Origin: Pseudolabrys sp. Root1462
GTDB taxonomy: Bacteria > Pseudomonadota > Alphaproteobacteria > Rhizobiales > Xanthobacteraceae
Assembly: GCF_001426945.1 (NCBI RefSeq)
Contig: NZ_LMFS01000001.1
Location: 1,205,757-1,269,756, forward strand
Length of the DNA: 64,000 bases
Reading direction: 5' to 3'
Positions within the stretch are counted from its first letter, which is position 1. Each line of letters starts with the position of its first letter. The notes below the pieces were generated by a model. It made no database searches, had not been told where the DNA came from, and saw only the letters and a list, made by a program, of their open reading frames with translations. Below, piece after piece: positions 35,743 through 44,999 of this stretch. The position numbers were made by a program, and so were the translations under genes.

Positions 35743-38700
35743 ATCTGGGACTGTCGGGACGTCTGACCCAGGCGACGATCCGCTCGCCGCTTACGCCGCT
35801 GTTCCTGCTGGCGGCCCTCGCTGTCGGCATCGTTGCGCTGTTGACCATTCCGCGCGAGGAAGAGCCGCAGATCAGCGTGCCGATGGTCGACATCATGATC
35901 AACGCTGACGGCCTCAAGGCGCCGGATGCCGTCGAGCTCGTCACCAAGCCGCTGGAATCGATCGTCAAGGGCATCGACGGCGTCGAGCACGTCTATAGCC
36001 AGACCGTCGACGACCGGGTCATGGTCACGGCACGATTTCTCGTCGGCACCAAGTCGGATGACGCCATCGTGCGTGTCCATGAGAAGATTCGCGCCAACAT
36101 CGAACGAATTCCGGTAGGCATCGCCGAGCCGGTGATCGTCGGCCGTGGCATCAACGACGTCGCCGTCGTTGTCCTTACGCTGTCGCCGAAGGCGGAGGCT
36201 GCGTCGCGTTACACCGACAAAGACTTGTTCGCGCTGGCGCGTCAGTTGCAATTCGAGTTGATGAAGACCGACAATGTCGGTCTCACGTACATTTCTGGCG
36301 GCAACGCGCAGCAGATCCGAGTCGAGCCAGATCCCGAAAAACTGTCGCTCTACGGCGTCACGTTGCAGCAGCTCGTTGCCAAGGTCCGCGACGCCAACCG
36401 GTCGTTTCAGGCCGGCGCCGTGCGCGACGCCGGCGCGATGCGCACCGTCAGCGCCGGGCAAACCTTATCCGGCGTTCCCGACATCGGCCTGTTGCTGTTG
36501 ACGACCCGCGACGGCCGTCCGGTCTACGTTCGCGACGTGGCTACCGTGGTGATTGGGCCGAGCCCCAAGGAGCATCGCGTCTGGATGGACATGCCGGAAA
36601 AGGGCGGGCAATGGTCGCGAGTCCCGGCGGTGAGCGTCGCTTTCGCCAAGCGGGCCGGGGCCAATGCGGTGGTCGTTGCCGAAGATCTGCTCGGCCGGCT
36701 ACAGGACGTGAAGCAGCGGCTGGTGCCCGACGACGTTTTAGTCACGCTGACGCGCGACTATGGCGAGACCGCGAGCGAGAAGGCCAACGAACTGCTGTTT
36801 CATCTCGGCCTCGCCACGGTATCGATCGTAATACTGATCGCGTTCGCTATCGGCTGGCGCGAGGCGCTAGTGACGTTGGTTGTCATCCCGACCACGATCC
36901 TGCTGACGATGTTTGCCGCCAAGATCATGGGCTACACAATCAACCGTGTCAGCCTGTTCGCGCTCATCTTTTCAATCGGCATTCTCGTCGACGACGCCAT
37001 CGTCGTGATCGAGAATATCGCGCGGCACTGGGCGATGCGCGACGGGCGCAGCCGAATGCAGGCGGCCATCGAGGCGGTCGCCGAAGTCGGCAATCCGACC
37101 GTGGTGGCGACGCTCACCGTGATCGCCGCGCTCCTGCCGATGCTGTTCGTCTCCGGACTAATGGGGCCTTACATGGCGCCGATCCCGGCCAACGCCTCGG
37201 CGGCGATGCTGTTCTCGTTCTTCGTCGCCATGGTGGTCGCGCCCTGGCTCATGGTGCGCCTGCAGCCGGAAGGATCGGCACTGCATGTCCACGGGGGCGC
37301 ACATGGGGAGGGCGCTCTCGGCAGGTTCTATCGCCGGATTGCGACGCCCATCGTGCGAAGCCGGCGTTCGGCGTGGACGTTCCTCATTGCCGTCGGCATC
37401 GCGACTTTGGCCGTCTGCCTGCTGTTCGTGACCAAAACCGTGACGGTCAAGCTGTTGCCCTTTGATAATAAATCGGAGATTGCCGTCGTCCTCGACCTCA
37501 AGGAAGGCTCGACTCTCGAGGATACCGAACGCACCTTGTTCGCCGTCGCTGACGTGGTTCACTCGCTGCCGGAAGTCCGCTCGGTTGAGACCTATGCCGG
37601 CACCCCGGCCCCGTTCAATTTCAACGGGTTGGTGCGTCATTATTACATTCGCGAGCAACCTGAGCTCGGCGAACTGCATCTCAACCTCGCTTCGCGGAGC
37701 GATCGCAGCCGTGCCAGCCATGACATTGCGCTCGACCTGCGCGAACGCCTCAAGGCCGTCGTTCTGCCGCCGGGCGCGGTGCTGCGCGTGGTCGAGGTGC
37801 CGCCCGGACCGCCGGTGCTCGCCACCTTGCTGGCGGAGGTCTATGGGCCGGATTCGGACACGCGTCGCACGACCGTGAATGAACTCAAGAAGATCTTCGC
37901 CTCGGTGCCGTATATCGTCGATATCGACGACTCGATTGGCGAGCCGCAGCCCCGACTCCGCATCTCAATCGACCAGGATCGGCTGGAGTATTTCGGCGTC
38001 GAGCAGCGCGATGTTTACGACACTATTGCCGCCCTGTTTGGCGGTGCCTCGGTCGGCTATTCGCACCGCGGCGAGGGCCGCGATCCGATCGAGATCGTCG
38101 TTCGGTTACCGAAAAGCCGGCTGTCGTGGAACGACACGCTCGCTTCGACGCCGGTCGCCGCCAATACCGTGCCGGGCAACAAGACCGTGGTCGAACTCGG
38201 GGACGTGGTCCACGTGACGAAAGAGGCCGGCTCTCCAACGATCTTCCGTCGCGACGGCCGCTTCGCCGATATGGTGATGGCTGAATTGGCAGGCGCCTAT
38301 GAAGCGCCAATCTACGGCATTCTGGACGTGAACAAACTCGTGGAAGCGCATAATTGGGGCGCGCTCGGCAAGCCGGAGATTCGCTTTCACGGCCAACCCG
38401 AGAACGAGGGCAAGACCGCGCTGCTGTGGGACGGCGAGTGGGAAATCACTTACGTGACCTTCCGTGACATGGGCGCCGCCTTCATGGTCGCCATCCTCGG
38501 CATCTATATTCTTGTCGTCGCGCAGTTTGGCAGCTTCAAGCTGCCGCTGGTCATCCTGACGCCTATCCCGTTGACGCTTATCGGCATCGTACTCGGGCAC
38601 GCGATGTTCCGCGCGCCGTTCACGGCGACCTCGATGATCGGGTTCATCGCACTCGCCGGCATCATCGTCCGCAATTCGATCCTCCTGGTGGATTTCATCC

Positions 38701-38945
38701 ATCACGGCGCCGGGCAGGGTAAGACCTTGCGTGAAGTGCTGGTCGAGGCCGGCGCGGTGCGCTTCAAGCCGATCCTGCTGACGGCGCTCGCTGCCATGAT
38801 TGGCGCCGCGACCATCCTGCTGGACCCGATCTTCCAAGGGCTGGCGATCTCGCTGCTGTTCGGCCTGGCGTCCTCGACGCTGCTGACCGTGCTTGTAATC
38901 CCGGCAATCTACGTCGTATTGCGGGACCCGGACCGAGCGACCTGA
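35739..38945 (+). CDS. RND-family efflux permease, 1068 aa
   Basis: The product has the RND layout of 12 membrane segments and two large periplasmic loops. The proton-relay Asp pair is D418/D419 in FSIGILVDDAIVVIENIARH. The C-terminal half shows VAQFGSFKLPLVILTPIPLTLIGI and MIGFIALAGIIVRNSILLVDF. It resembles HAE1/heavy-metal-like pumps; the substrate is unknown. The GTG start overlaps the adaptor stop by four bases, so translation is coupled. No outer-membrane factor gene follows. Confidence 0.93.
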   Translation: MNLGLSGRLTQATIRSPLTPLFLLAALAVGIVALLTIPREEEPQISVPMVDIMINADGLKAPDAVELVTKPLESIVKGIDGVEHVYSQTVDDRVMVTARFLVGTKSDDAIVRVHEKIRANIERIPVGIAEPVIVGRGINDVAVVVLTLSPKAEAASRYTDKDLFALARQLQFELMKTDNVGLTYISGGNAQQIRVEPDPEKLSLYGVTLQQLVAKVRDANRSFQAGAVRDAGAMRTVSAGQTLSGVPDIGLLLLTTRDGRPVYVRDVATVVIGPSPKEHRVWMDMPEKGGQWSRVPAVSVAFAKRAGANAVVVAEDLLGRLQDVKQRLVPDDVLVTLTRDYGETASEKANELLFHLGLATVSIVILIAFAIGWREALVTLVVIPTTILLTMFAAKIMGYTINRVSLFALIFSIGILVDDAIVVIENIARHWAMRDGRSRMQAAIEAVAEVGNPTVVATLTVIAALLPMLFVSGLMGPYMAPIPANASAAMLFSFFVAMVVAPWLMVRLQPEGSALHVHGGAHGEGALGRFYRRIATPIVRSRRSAWTFLIAVGIATLAVCLLFVTKTVTVKLLPFDNKSEIAVVLDLKEGSTLEDTERTLFAVADVVHSLPEVRSVETYAGTPAPFNFNGLVRHYYIREQPELGELHLNLASRSDRSRASHDIALDLRERLKAVVLPPGAVLRVVEVPPGPPVLATLLAEVYGPDSDTRRTTVNELKKIFASVPYIVDIDDSIGEPQPRLRISIDQDRLEYFGVEQRDVYDTIAALFGGASVGYSHRGEGRDPIEIVVRLPKSRLSWNDTLASTPVAANTVPGNKTVVELGDVVHVTKEAGSPTIFRRDGRFADMVMAELAGAYEAPIYGILDVNKLVEAHNWGALGKPEIRFHGQPENEGKTALLWDGEWEITYVTFRDMGAAFMVAILGIYILVVAQFGSFKLPLVILTPIPLTLIGIVLGHAMFRAPFTATSMIGFIALAGIIVRNSILLVDFIHHGAGQGKTLREVLVEAGAVRFKPILLTALAAMIGAATILLDPIFQGLAISLLFGLASSTLLTVLVIPAIYVVLRDPDRAT

Positions 38946-38980
38946 TCAGGCGCGTGCACGTCCCGAGCGGCTTGCCGGAG

Positions 38981-39382
38981 TTACGCCGTGGCTCGCTCGC
39001 CGACCGCCGCGATCATGATCATCTCGACCTTCAGGGAAGGGCTTGCCAGCGCGGCGCTGAAGCAGGCCCGCGAGGGCGGCGCGATGCCGCTCACCCAGTC
39101 ATCCCAGACTTCGTTCATTTCGGCATAGCCGACCATGTCCGCGAGGACGACGGCGACGAACAGCAACTTGCTCTTGTCGCTGCCGATCTCGGCCAGACGG
39201 CCGTCGGCTTTTGCCAGCAACTGCCGCGTCTGTTCGGCGACGCTGAGCGCGCCGTCATAGGGCGTCTGCGGCGTCACGGCAAAATAGCCGGTTCCGTTGT
39301 GGGCCACGGCGATGCTGGCGCGCTTGCCAATGCCGAAGCGCTCGATCAGCGCGTCGGCGCCGGACGGAAGCATGGACGTCAT
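38981..39382 (-). CDS. RidA/YjgF-family enamine/imine deaminase
   Basis: The 133-aa product has RidA-family features: GTGYFAVTPQTPYDG, EQTRQLLAKADGRLAEIGSDKSKLLFVAVVLADM, and a C-terminal strand with KVEMIMIAAV. The classical Arg of RidA sits in a 'GxxxxRxC' context; here the late segment is PPSRACFSAALASPSLKVEM, with Arg-Ala-Cys. RidA proteins hydrolyse reactive enamines and imines to oxo acids. It is the last gene of a nine-gene minus-strand block, 34 bp after the ABC ATPase gene. TTG 39391 is an alternative start. Confidence 0.85.
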   Translation of the reverse strand: MTSMLPSGADALIERFGIGKRASIAVAHNGTGYFAVTPQTPYDGALSVAEQTRQLLAKADGRLAEIGSDKSKLLFVAVVLADMVGYAEMNEVWDDWVSGIAPPSRACFSAALASPSLKVEMIMIAAVGERATA

Positions 39383-39416
39383 TGTCGGCAACTTTCTTAA
39401 GCAGGGAGAGGGAGCG

Positions 39417-40481
39417 TCATCCCGCGATCGGCACGACGGCGTCGGGCAGCCAGCTCAGATGGCACTCGTCGCCTTCCTTGATGATCACGATGTCGGCGCC
39501 GAGCACGCGGCAGCGCAGTGTCCGCTTCTCGGTGTGGCCCATCAGCAGGGCGTTGTCGCCATAATTGACGATCGTATCGACCTTGATACGCACGTTCTTC
39601 CGCCCTTCGAGCGGTTGGCGCGACAGCTTGATGTGCTCGGGGCGGATGAGCAGGGTCACCGCCTGGCCGTTCTTGAGCGCGGCGTCCGGCTTGTAGTCGC
39701 ACTGACCGAGTTCTGCGGCGTCAGCTTTGCCGGCAGCAGCATCGGTGACGGTCGCTTCGACCAGGTTGCTTTCGCCGACGAAGCCGGCGACGAATTTGGT
39801 CTGCGGCCGGTGATAGATGTCCAGCGGCGTTGCCGCCTGTTCGATGCGGCCCTTGTCGAAGACGACGATGCGGTCCGACATCGACATCGCCTCGGACTGG
39901 TCGTGCGTGACGAATACCGTGGTGACGCCGAGCGCGCGCTGGATGCGCTTGATCTCGATCTGCATCTGTTCGCGCAGGTTCTTGTCGAGCGCGCCGAGCG
40001 GCTCGTCGAGCAGGAGCAGCGACGGCTCAAACACAAGCGCGCGCGCGAGGGCCACGCGCTGCTGCTGACCGCCCGACATTTCCTTCGGATAGCGGTCGCC
40101 AAGATCCTTGAGGCCGACAAGATCGAGCATCTCGGCCGCCTTGCGCAGGCCTTGCGCCTTGGCCTGGCCACGCATCTGCAGTGGGAAATAGACATTCTCC
40201 CGAGCTGTCTTGTGCGGAAACAGGCCGTAGTTCTGGAACACGATGCCGATATTGCGCTCGTGCGGGGCCATTGCCGAGATCGAGCGCCCGTCAATCATGA
40301 CGTCGCCCGTCGTCGCTTTCTCGAAGCCGGCGACGATCATCAGCGTCGTCGTCTTGCCAGAGCCGCTGGGGCCGAGGAAGGTGACGAACTCGCCCTTCTC
40401 GGCGGTGAGGTCGATCTTCGACAGCGCCGTGACGGTGCCGTAGATCTTCGAGACGTCGGTGAGCCGCAGATAGCTGGTCAT
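39417..40481 (-). CDS. ABC importer ATPase, PotA-like
   Basis: The 354-aa product has Walker A (GPSGSGKTT), the Q-loop (FQNYGLFPHKT), the signature (MSGGQQQR), Walker B (LLLLDEPLGALD) and the switch His (VTHDQSEAMS). A C-terminal TOBE_2 domain (about 280-354) is typical of ATPases of the polyamine/opine/iron class. It energises uptake by the two permeases upstream; its start overlaps the preceding permease stop by four bases. Confidence 0.95.
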   Translation of the reverse strand: MTSYLRLTDVSKIYGTVTALSKIDLTAEKGEFVTFLGPSGSGKTTTLMIVAGFEKATTGDVMIDGRSISAMAPHERNIGIVFQNYGLFPHKTARENVYFPLQMRGQAKAQGLRKAAEMLDLVGLKDLGDRYPKEMSGGQQQRVALARALVFEPSLLLLDEPLGALDKNLREQMQIEIKRIQRALGVTTVFVTHDQSEAMSMSDRIVVFDKGRIEQAATPLDIYHRPQTKFVAGFVGESNLVEATVTDAAAGKADAAELGQCDYKPDAALKNGQAVTLLIRPEHIKLSRQPLEGRKNVRIKVDTIVNYGDNALLMGHTEKRTLRCRVLGADIVIIKEGDECHLSWLPDAVVPIAG

Positions 40482-41299
40482 GATTGATTTTCGGCAGTTG
40501 AGAGGGCCTGGGCGGCCGGGGCCGGAGTCACGCGGCTGCGCAGCGATTTCAGAAGCGGCGGCAGCACGATGCCGGCGAGCACGAGAGCGAACAGCAGCGT
40601 CGAAACCACGGCGATGACCGGGTCGGCCTCCTGACGGATACTGTCGAACATCTTTCGCGGCAGCGTCTCGGCATTGCGGCCCGAGATGAAGATCGCCACC
40701 ACCGTTTCGTCGAACGACTGGATGAAGGCGAACAGCGCGCTGATGATGAGGCCGGGTTTGAGGATCGGCAGCGTGACGTGGATGAAGGTGCGGACCGGGC
40801 TGGCGCCAAGGCTCTGCGCCGCCCGCTCAAGGGTGCGGTCGAAGCCCTTGAGGTTAGCCGACAGGACCAGGAAGGCGATCGGCACCGACAGGCAAGTGTG
40901 CGCCAGGATGACGCCGAGATGGGTCTGCACCAGGCCGAACATGCCGAGATAAGAGTAGTAGCCGACGGCCATGACGATGTGTGGCACCGCCAGCGGCATC
41001 AGCAGCATCACGTCGGCGAAGCTCTTGCCGGCGAAGCGGTGGCGCACCAAAGCGAATGTCGCCGGCACCACCAGGATCATGGTCAGCACCGTGGTGCCGG
41101 CGGCGATGATGATGCTGTTCCAGGTCGGTCTCAGCCAGCGCATGTCAGTGAAGTATGCGTGGTAGTAACCGAACCAGTAGCCCGGCGGTGGGAATTGCAG
41201 CGACCGTGCGTTGGAGAACGACATCGGCACGACGATGACGAGCGGCGCCACGACGAAAACGACCGCTATAATGCCGAGGGTGATCAGCAACCGGTTCAT
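40478..41299 (-). CDS. ABC importer permease, PotC-like
   Basis: The 273-aa product has about six membrane segments. The cytoplasmic EAA loop reads RAAQSLGASPVRTFIHVTLPILKPGL, the contact with the ATPase. It is the second permease of the importer. The ATG at 41299 is two bases past the end of the first permease gene, and the ATPase gene overlaps its stop. Confidence 0.93.
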   Translation of the reverse strand: MNRLLITLGIIAVVFVVAPLVIVVPMSFSNARSLQFPPPGYWFGYYHAYFTDMRWLRPTWNSIIIAAGTTVLTMILVVPATFALVRHRFAGKSFADVMLLMPLAVPHIVMAVGYYSYLGMFGLVQTHLGVILAHTCLSVPIAFLVLSANLKGFDRTLERAAQSLGASPVRTFIHVTLPILKPGLIISALFAFIQSFDETVVAIFISGRNAETLPRKMFDSIRQEADPVIAVVSTLLFALVLAGIVLPPLLKSLRSRVTPAPAAQALSTAENQS

Positions 41300-41301
41300 C
41301 G

Positions 41302-42150
41302 TCAGCCCCACAATTTGTCGAGGCCGAAGCGGCGGTGATAGATCGTCAGGATCACCAGGGTGATCAGCAGCAGGATGATCGCCATGGCCGAGCCGCGGCC
41401 GAAGGCGAGGAATTCCTCGATCTCGGTACCGATCAGACCGGCTATCATTTGCTCACGCGGTGAGCCGAGCAGCACCGGCGTCACGTAGAAGCCGAGGCAG
41501 ATGACGAAGACCAGAACAGAGCCGTTGGCGATGCCGGGGGCGGTTAGCGGCAAGTAGACGTGACGAAACAGGGCCGCGCCGCGCGCGCCCAGGCTCTGCG
41601 CCGAGCGGATCAGCACCGGGTCGATCTTTCGCATCACCGAGTAGATGTTCATGATCATGTACGGCGCCAGGATATGGACCATCGCCAGCGTCGAAGAGAA
41701 ACGTGTGAACAGGAGATGCGGCGGTTGCTCAATGCCGATCGCTTTGAGGAACCCGATGATCGGCCCACTGTCGCCGAGCAGCACCATCCAGGCATAGGTG
41801 CGCACCAGGAAGCTGGTCCAGAAGCTCATGGTGACCAGCGTCAGGATCAGCATCGCCGTGCGCGGCGAACTGCGGGTCATCAGGAAGGCGAGGGGGTAAC
41901 CGACCAGAAGGCAAACGGCGGTGACCAGGGCGGCGGTCGCAAACGTATTGACGAAGACGCGCTGGTACAAAGCGCCGGTGAGCACGCGCTCGTAGTTGGC
42001 GAGCGTCAGGCGTGGTTCGGTGAAGCTCATGAATACGACGTTCGCGAGCGGCACCAGAAAGAACACGGCCAGATAGATGGCGAGCGGCGTCAGCAGCAGC
42101 CAGGGCCAGAGGTTCGGTCTTTCCGCGAGCTTGGCGATTGTCGCCTGCAT
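41302..42150 (-). CDS. ABC importer permease, PotB-like
   Basis: The 282-aa product has about six membrane segments and the EAA loop RSAQSLGARGAALFRHVYLPLTAPGI. It pairs with the PotC-like permease to form the channel. The ATG at 42150 is preceded by GGAG; the upstream in-frame extension runs into the intergenic hairpin and is rejected. It follows the binding-protein gene after a 73-bp gap. Confidence 0.93.
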   Translation of the reverse strand: MQATIAKLAERPNLWPWLLLTPLAIYLAVFFLVPLANVVFMSFTEPRLTLANYERVLTGALYQRVFVNTFATAALVTAVCLLVGYPLAFLMTRSSPRTAMLILTLVTMSFWTSFLVRTYAWMVLLGDSGPIIGFLKAIGIEQPPHLLFTRFSSTLAMVHILAPYMIMNIYSVMRKIDPVLIRSAQSLGARGAALFRHVYLPLTAPGIANGSVLVFVICLGFYVTPVLLGSPREQMIAGLIGTEIEEFLAFGRGSAMAIILLLITLVILTIYHRRFGLDKLWG

Positions 42151-42177
42151 TATTGCTCCGTTATCCCTTGATCTAAG

Positions 42178-42206
42178 CGGTCCGGACGCTATTGGCGTCC
42201 GGACCG
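42178..42206 (-). other. Intercistronic stem-loop between binding-protein and permease genes
   Basis: CGGTCCGGACGC and GCGTCCGGACCG form a perfect 12-bp stem with a five-base loop. No T-run follows on the minus strand. At this position in ABC operons such hairpins often protect the binding-protein mRNA end and lower permease expression. Confidence 0.7.
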
Positions 42207-42223
42207 TGCTTTGCATTGAGGCG

Positions 42224-43282
42224 TCAGGCCGCCAGCCATTCCTCGAAGCGGCGTGAGATGTCGGCGGGATCGGCGCCGAGTTTGGCGATGTCCTGATCGA
42301 AGATCTGAGGCCGGTTCTCTTTCGACGTCGGCATGCGCGAGGCCTTGTCCGCCGGGATGAACTCGTTGGCGGCCGGGTTCATCGGACCGTAGGATGCCTG
42401 CGTGACGAAGCCGGCCAGCGGCTTCGGCGAGGTCGCAAACTCGATGAACTTGCGCGCGGCGGCGGCGTTGGGCGTGCCCTTGGCGACGACCCAATAGGCG
42501 ACATCGGTCTCGCCTTGGTTCCAGGTCATGCCGAGCGGCGCGCCGGTGTCCTGCGCGGTGAAATACTGGCTGTGCCAGATGCCGATCATGTTGACCTCGC
42601 CGTCGCGCAGGATCTGCGCCGACTGATTGCCGGCAGTCCACCACACGCGCACATGCGGCTTGATCTTGTCGAGCGATTTGAAGGCTCGGTCGACGTCGAG
42701 GGGATAGAGCTTGTTCATCGGCACGCCGTCCGCGAGCAAGGCCAGCGGCAATACGCGCACCGGGTAGCGCTGAAGAGAGCGCGGCCCGGGAAACTTGGCG
42801 ACGTCCCAGAAATCCTTCCAGTCCTTCGGCCCGCCGTTCGGGTACTTGTCCTTGCGATAGCCGATGATCGTTGCGAAGGCATGCGAGGCGACGCCGTTCT
42901 CGAACACCGCACCTTTATAGGGCTCGGTCGTCCACGGCTCGATGAGCTTGACGTCGTTGGCGCGGATCAACTCCCCGCCACCGAGTGTGGTGATGTCGAA
43001 TTCGTAGGTTCCGGTTTTGACCTGCGCTGCGAGTTTCGCAAACGATACCGGCGAAACGGTACGGATTTCGATGCCCGTCTCCTTTGTAAACGGGTCAAAC
43101 AGGTTGGCCCGCGCGGCGACTTCCCAGGGCCCGCCCCAGGTGTTGATGTAAAGGGCCTTGGCTTGCGCACGCGCGATATGCGGCGCGAAGACGGCGGCGC
43201 CGAGCGCGGCGCCGGACGCCTTGATGAAACTACGGCGATTGGGCGCAATCAGGCCTTTAGATCCCGGCCGGTAGATTGTCAT
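42224..43282 (-). CDS. ABC importer substrate-binding protein, PotD-like, Tat signal
   Basis: The 352-aa product has a twin-arginine signal (NRRSFIKASGAALGAAVFAP, cleavage near 40) and a PotD/FbpA-class fold: YINTWGGPWEVAARANLFDPF, then WVVAKGTPNAAAARKFIEFATSP. The class binds polyamines, opines, amino acid derivatives or iron complexes. The neighbouring dipeptidase-like, RidA and aminotransferase genes suggest a nitrogenous organic substrate. It lies 20 bp after the M19 gene in the same block. Confidence 0.92.
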   Translation of the reverse strand: MTIYRPGSKGLIAPNRRSFIKASGAALGAAVFAPHIARAQAKALYINTWGGPWEVAARANLFDPFTKETGIEIRTVSPVSFAKLAAQVKTGTYEFDITTLGGGELIRANDVKLIEPWTTEPYKGAVFENGVASHAFATIIGYRKDKYPNGGPKDWKDFWDVAKFPGPRSLQRYPVRVLPLALLADGVPMNKLYPLDVDRAFKSLDKIKPHVRVWWTAGNQSAQILRDGEVNMIGIWHSQYFTAQDTGAPLGMTWNQGETDVAYWVVAKGTPNAAAARKFIEFATSPKPLAGFVTQASYGPMNPAANEFIPADKASRMPTSKENRPQIFDQDIAKLGADPADISRRFEEWLAA

Positions 43283-43302
43283 TTCCTACTCCCCTCGTGG
43301 TG

Positions 43303-44268
43303 TTACGCGAAAGTCGCTTCATAGAGACGTAGCCAGTTGCCGTGCGTGATCTTGGCGACCTCTTCCGGCGAGAAGCCAACGCTGCGGAGGCCGTCAGGAA
43401 TGATCTTGATGTCTTCGACTTTGGGGAACCACTCCGGCGGCGGCTGCTTGCCTGGCTTTGAGGCCGAGCCGGCGCCGTAATCGACGCCGCGCGTCCAGCG
43501 GCCCTGCCGCATCCACGCATAGTCCGGCGCAGTGAAGTTATGGCTGCGGTCGGTGCCAATGGCGACGGAATCGATGCCGGCGATCTCGACGGTCTTGGCA
43601 ACCATCGTGCACCAGTTTTCGATGGTCTTGCAGTAGAAGTCACCAGTGATGTTGCGGTAAGTGGCGCAACCGATCACGCCCTTGGTCTCGCGCAGCGCCT
43701 TGAGCACGTCGGTCGACTTATTTCGCTTGTGCTCGAACACCGCTTGCGCGTTCGCGTGCGTCACCGCGATGGGCTTTGACGACGCTTCGATGGCGTCGAG
43801 CGTTGTGCGGTCGCCGACATGGCTGCAATCGACCAGAATGCCGGCCTTGTTCATCTCGCGCACGACTTCCTTGCCGAAGCGGGCGAGTCCAGAGTCCTCG
43901 GTCTCGTAGCAACTGCCGCCGAGTTCGTTCTGGTTGTTGTAGGTAAGCTGCACGACGCGCACGCCGAGTTCGGCGAACAGTTCGACGAAGCGGATGCGTC
44001 CTTCGAACAAGTTGGAGTTCTGGAAGCCGAGGATTACCGCGACCTTGCCGGCTTCGCCGATGCGCTTGACGTCCGCCGACGTGAGGGCGATTTCCGCGAC
44101 ATCGGCGTTTTCCCGAACCAGGTCGCGCCACCGGCCGAGCGAGTCGAGCGATTCAACGGTGCCTTCCCAGAAGCCACAGGTAACGACGACGCCGCCGACT
44201 TTGCCGGCCTGCAGCGCCTGAATGGCCGCCCGGTCGAAATGTCCACACTGCAAACCGTCAATGATCAT
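43303..44268 (-). CDS. Peptidase family M19 (membrane dipeptidase-like) protein
   Basis: The 321-aa product matches M19 over its length, with VVQLTYNNQNELGGSC, GILVDCSHVGDRTTLDAIEASSKP, VTHANAQAVFEHKRN and IGTDRSHNF. Family members use a two-zinc site to cleave dipeptides or dehydropeptides. The N-terminal HxD zinc motif is not in its usual place after DG: the sequence is IIDGLQCGHFD, so the only HxD is H10-F-D12, four residues late. Its start overlaps the stop of the upstream 244-aa protein gene by four bases, so the two are translationally coupled. Confidence 0.85.
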   Translation of the reverse strand: MIIDGLQCGHFDRAAIQALQAGKVGGVVVTCGFWEGTVESLDSLGRWRDLVRENADVAEIALTSADVKRIGEAGKVAVILGFQNSNLFEGRIRFVELFAELGVRVVQLTYNNQNELGGSCYETEDSGLARFGKEVVREMNKAGILVDCSHVGDRTTLDAIEASSKPIAVTHANAQAVFEHKRNKSTDVLKALRETKGVIGCATYRNITGDFYCKTIENWCTMVAKTVEIAGIDSVAIGTDRSHNFTAPDYAWMRQGRWTRGVDYGAGSASKPGKQPPPEWFPKVEDIKIIPDGLRSVGFSPEEVAKITHGNWLRLYEATFA

Positions 44269-44999
44269 GGGCCGACGCTTTCTTTCTTGGACTCTGAATT
44301 GAGAGGCGCGATGAGGAAGCTCAGATCGGTCTCGTCGTCGCTGTCCTTGCGGCCGATGATCGAGCCGTCGTCATTGACGATGACCGGACCGGCGTGGCGT
44401 CGCGACACGACGCTATCGGGCGCAAGCGCCGTCTGGGCGATAGCGTAGATGCGCCACCACAAGTCGGCGTCGATGGCGACGCCGTTTTGGAGGAGGTCCC
44501 ACAACAAGGGTTCGTCCTGATCGATCTTGCCCGTCGATGCGGCTGCCGTGGCAGTCAAAGTCGGCTGTCCGTTGTCGCTGAAGGCGACCCGAAGGCCACT
44601 GCGAGCCGCAAGATCGGCGGCGACGCGCAGCTCAGCCGCATCTGCGGCATTCGTTACAGTTATGGTGGCGCGGCCGTGACGGGCCGCCAGTTCGCCAAGC
44701 AGGTCGATGACGGTTGGAATGATGAACCAGGCAGGCTGGCCTGCCGCATCGAGGGTCAGCGTGTCGCCCGCCTCGGCGGCGATCGACACGCGCGATGGAT
44801 CGGCTTTCTTGAGCTCTGCCCAGCGCTTCTCGAGCAGAGCGAATCCGCCAAGGCCGAGCCTCTGCGAATACATCACCACGTCCTGCACCATCAGGAAGAA
44901 GCCTTTGGGCTGGCCGGACAGCGAAAAAACGCGCTCGGTCATCATGCGCATTTCGCGCGGCATGATGCGCAAGGTCAGGTCGGTCGGCGCGCAGTTCAT
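44265..44999 (-). CDS. Protein of unknown function, 244 aa
   Basis: I do not recognise the family. It begins MNCAPTDLTLRIMPREMRMM, and has no signal peptide or membrane segment. The central part is VVMYSQRLGLGGFALLEKRW, followed by ARHGRATITVTNAADAAELR, and the C-terminus is acidic. The gene overlaps both neighbours by four bases (the 573-aa gene upstream and the M19 gene downstream), so it is very probably part of the same complex or pathway. Confidence 0.8.
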   Translation of the reverse strand: MNCAPTDLTLRIMPREMRMMTERVFSLSGQPKGFFLMVQDVVMYSQRLGLGGFALLEKRWAELKKADPSRVSIAAEAGDTLTLDAAGQPAWFIIPTVIDLLGELAARHGRATITVTNAADAAELRVAADLAARSGLRVAFSDNGQPTLTATAAASTGKIDQDEPLLWDLLQNGVAIDADLWWRIYAIAQTALAPDSVVSRRHAGPVIVNDDGSIIGRKDSDDETDLSFLIAPLNSESKKESVGP

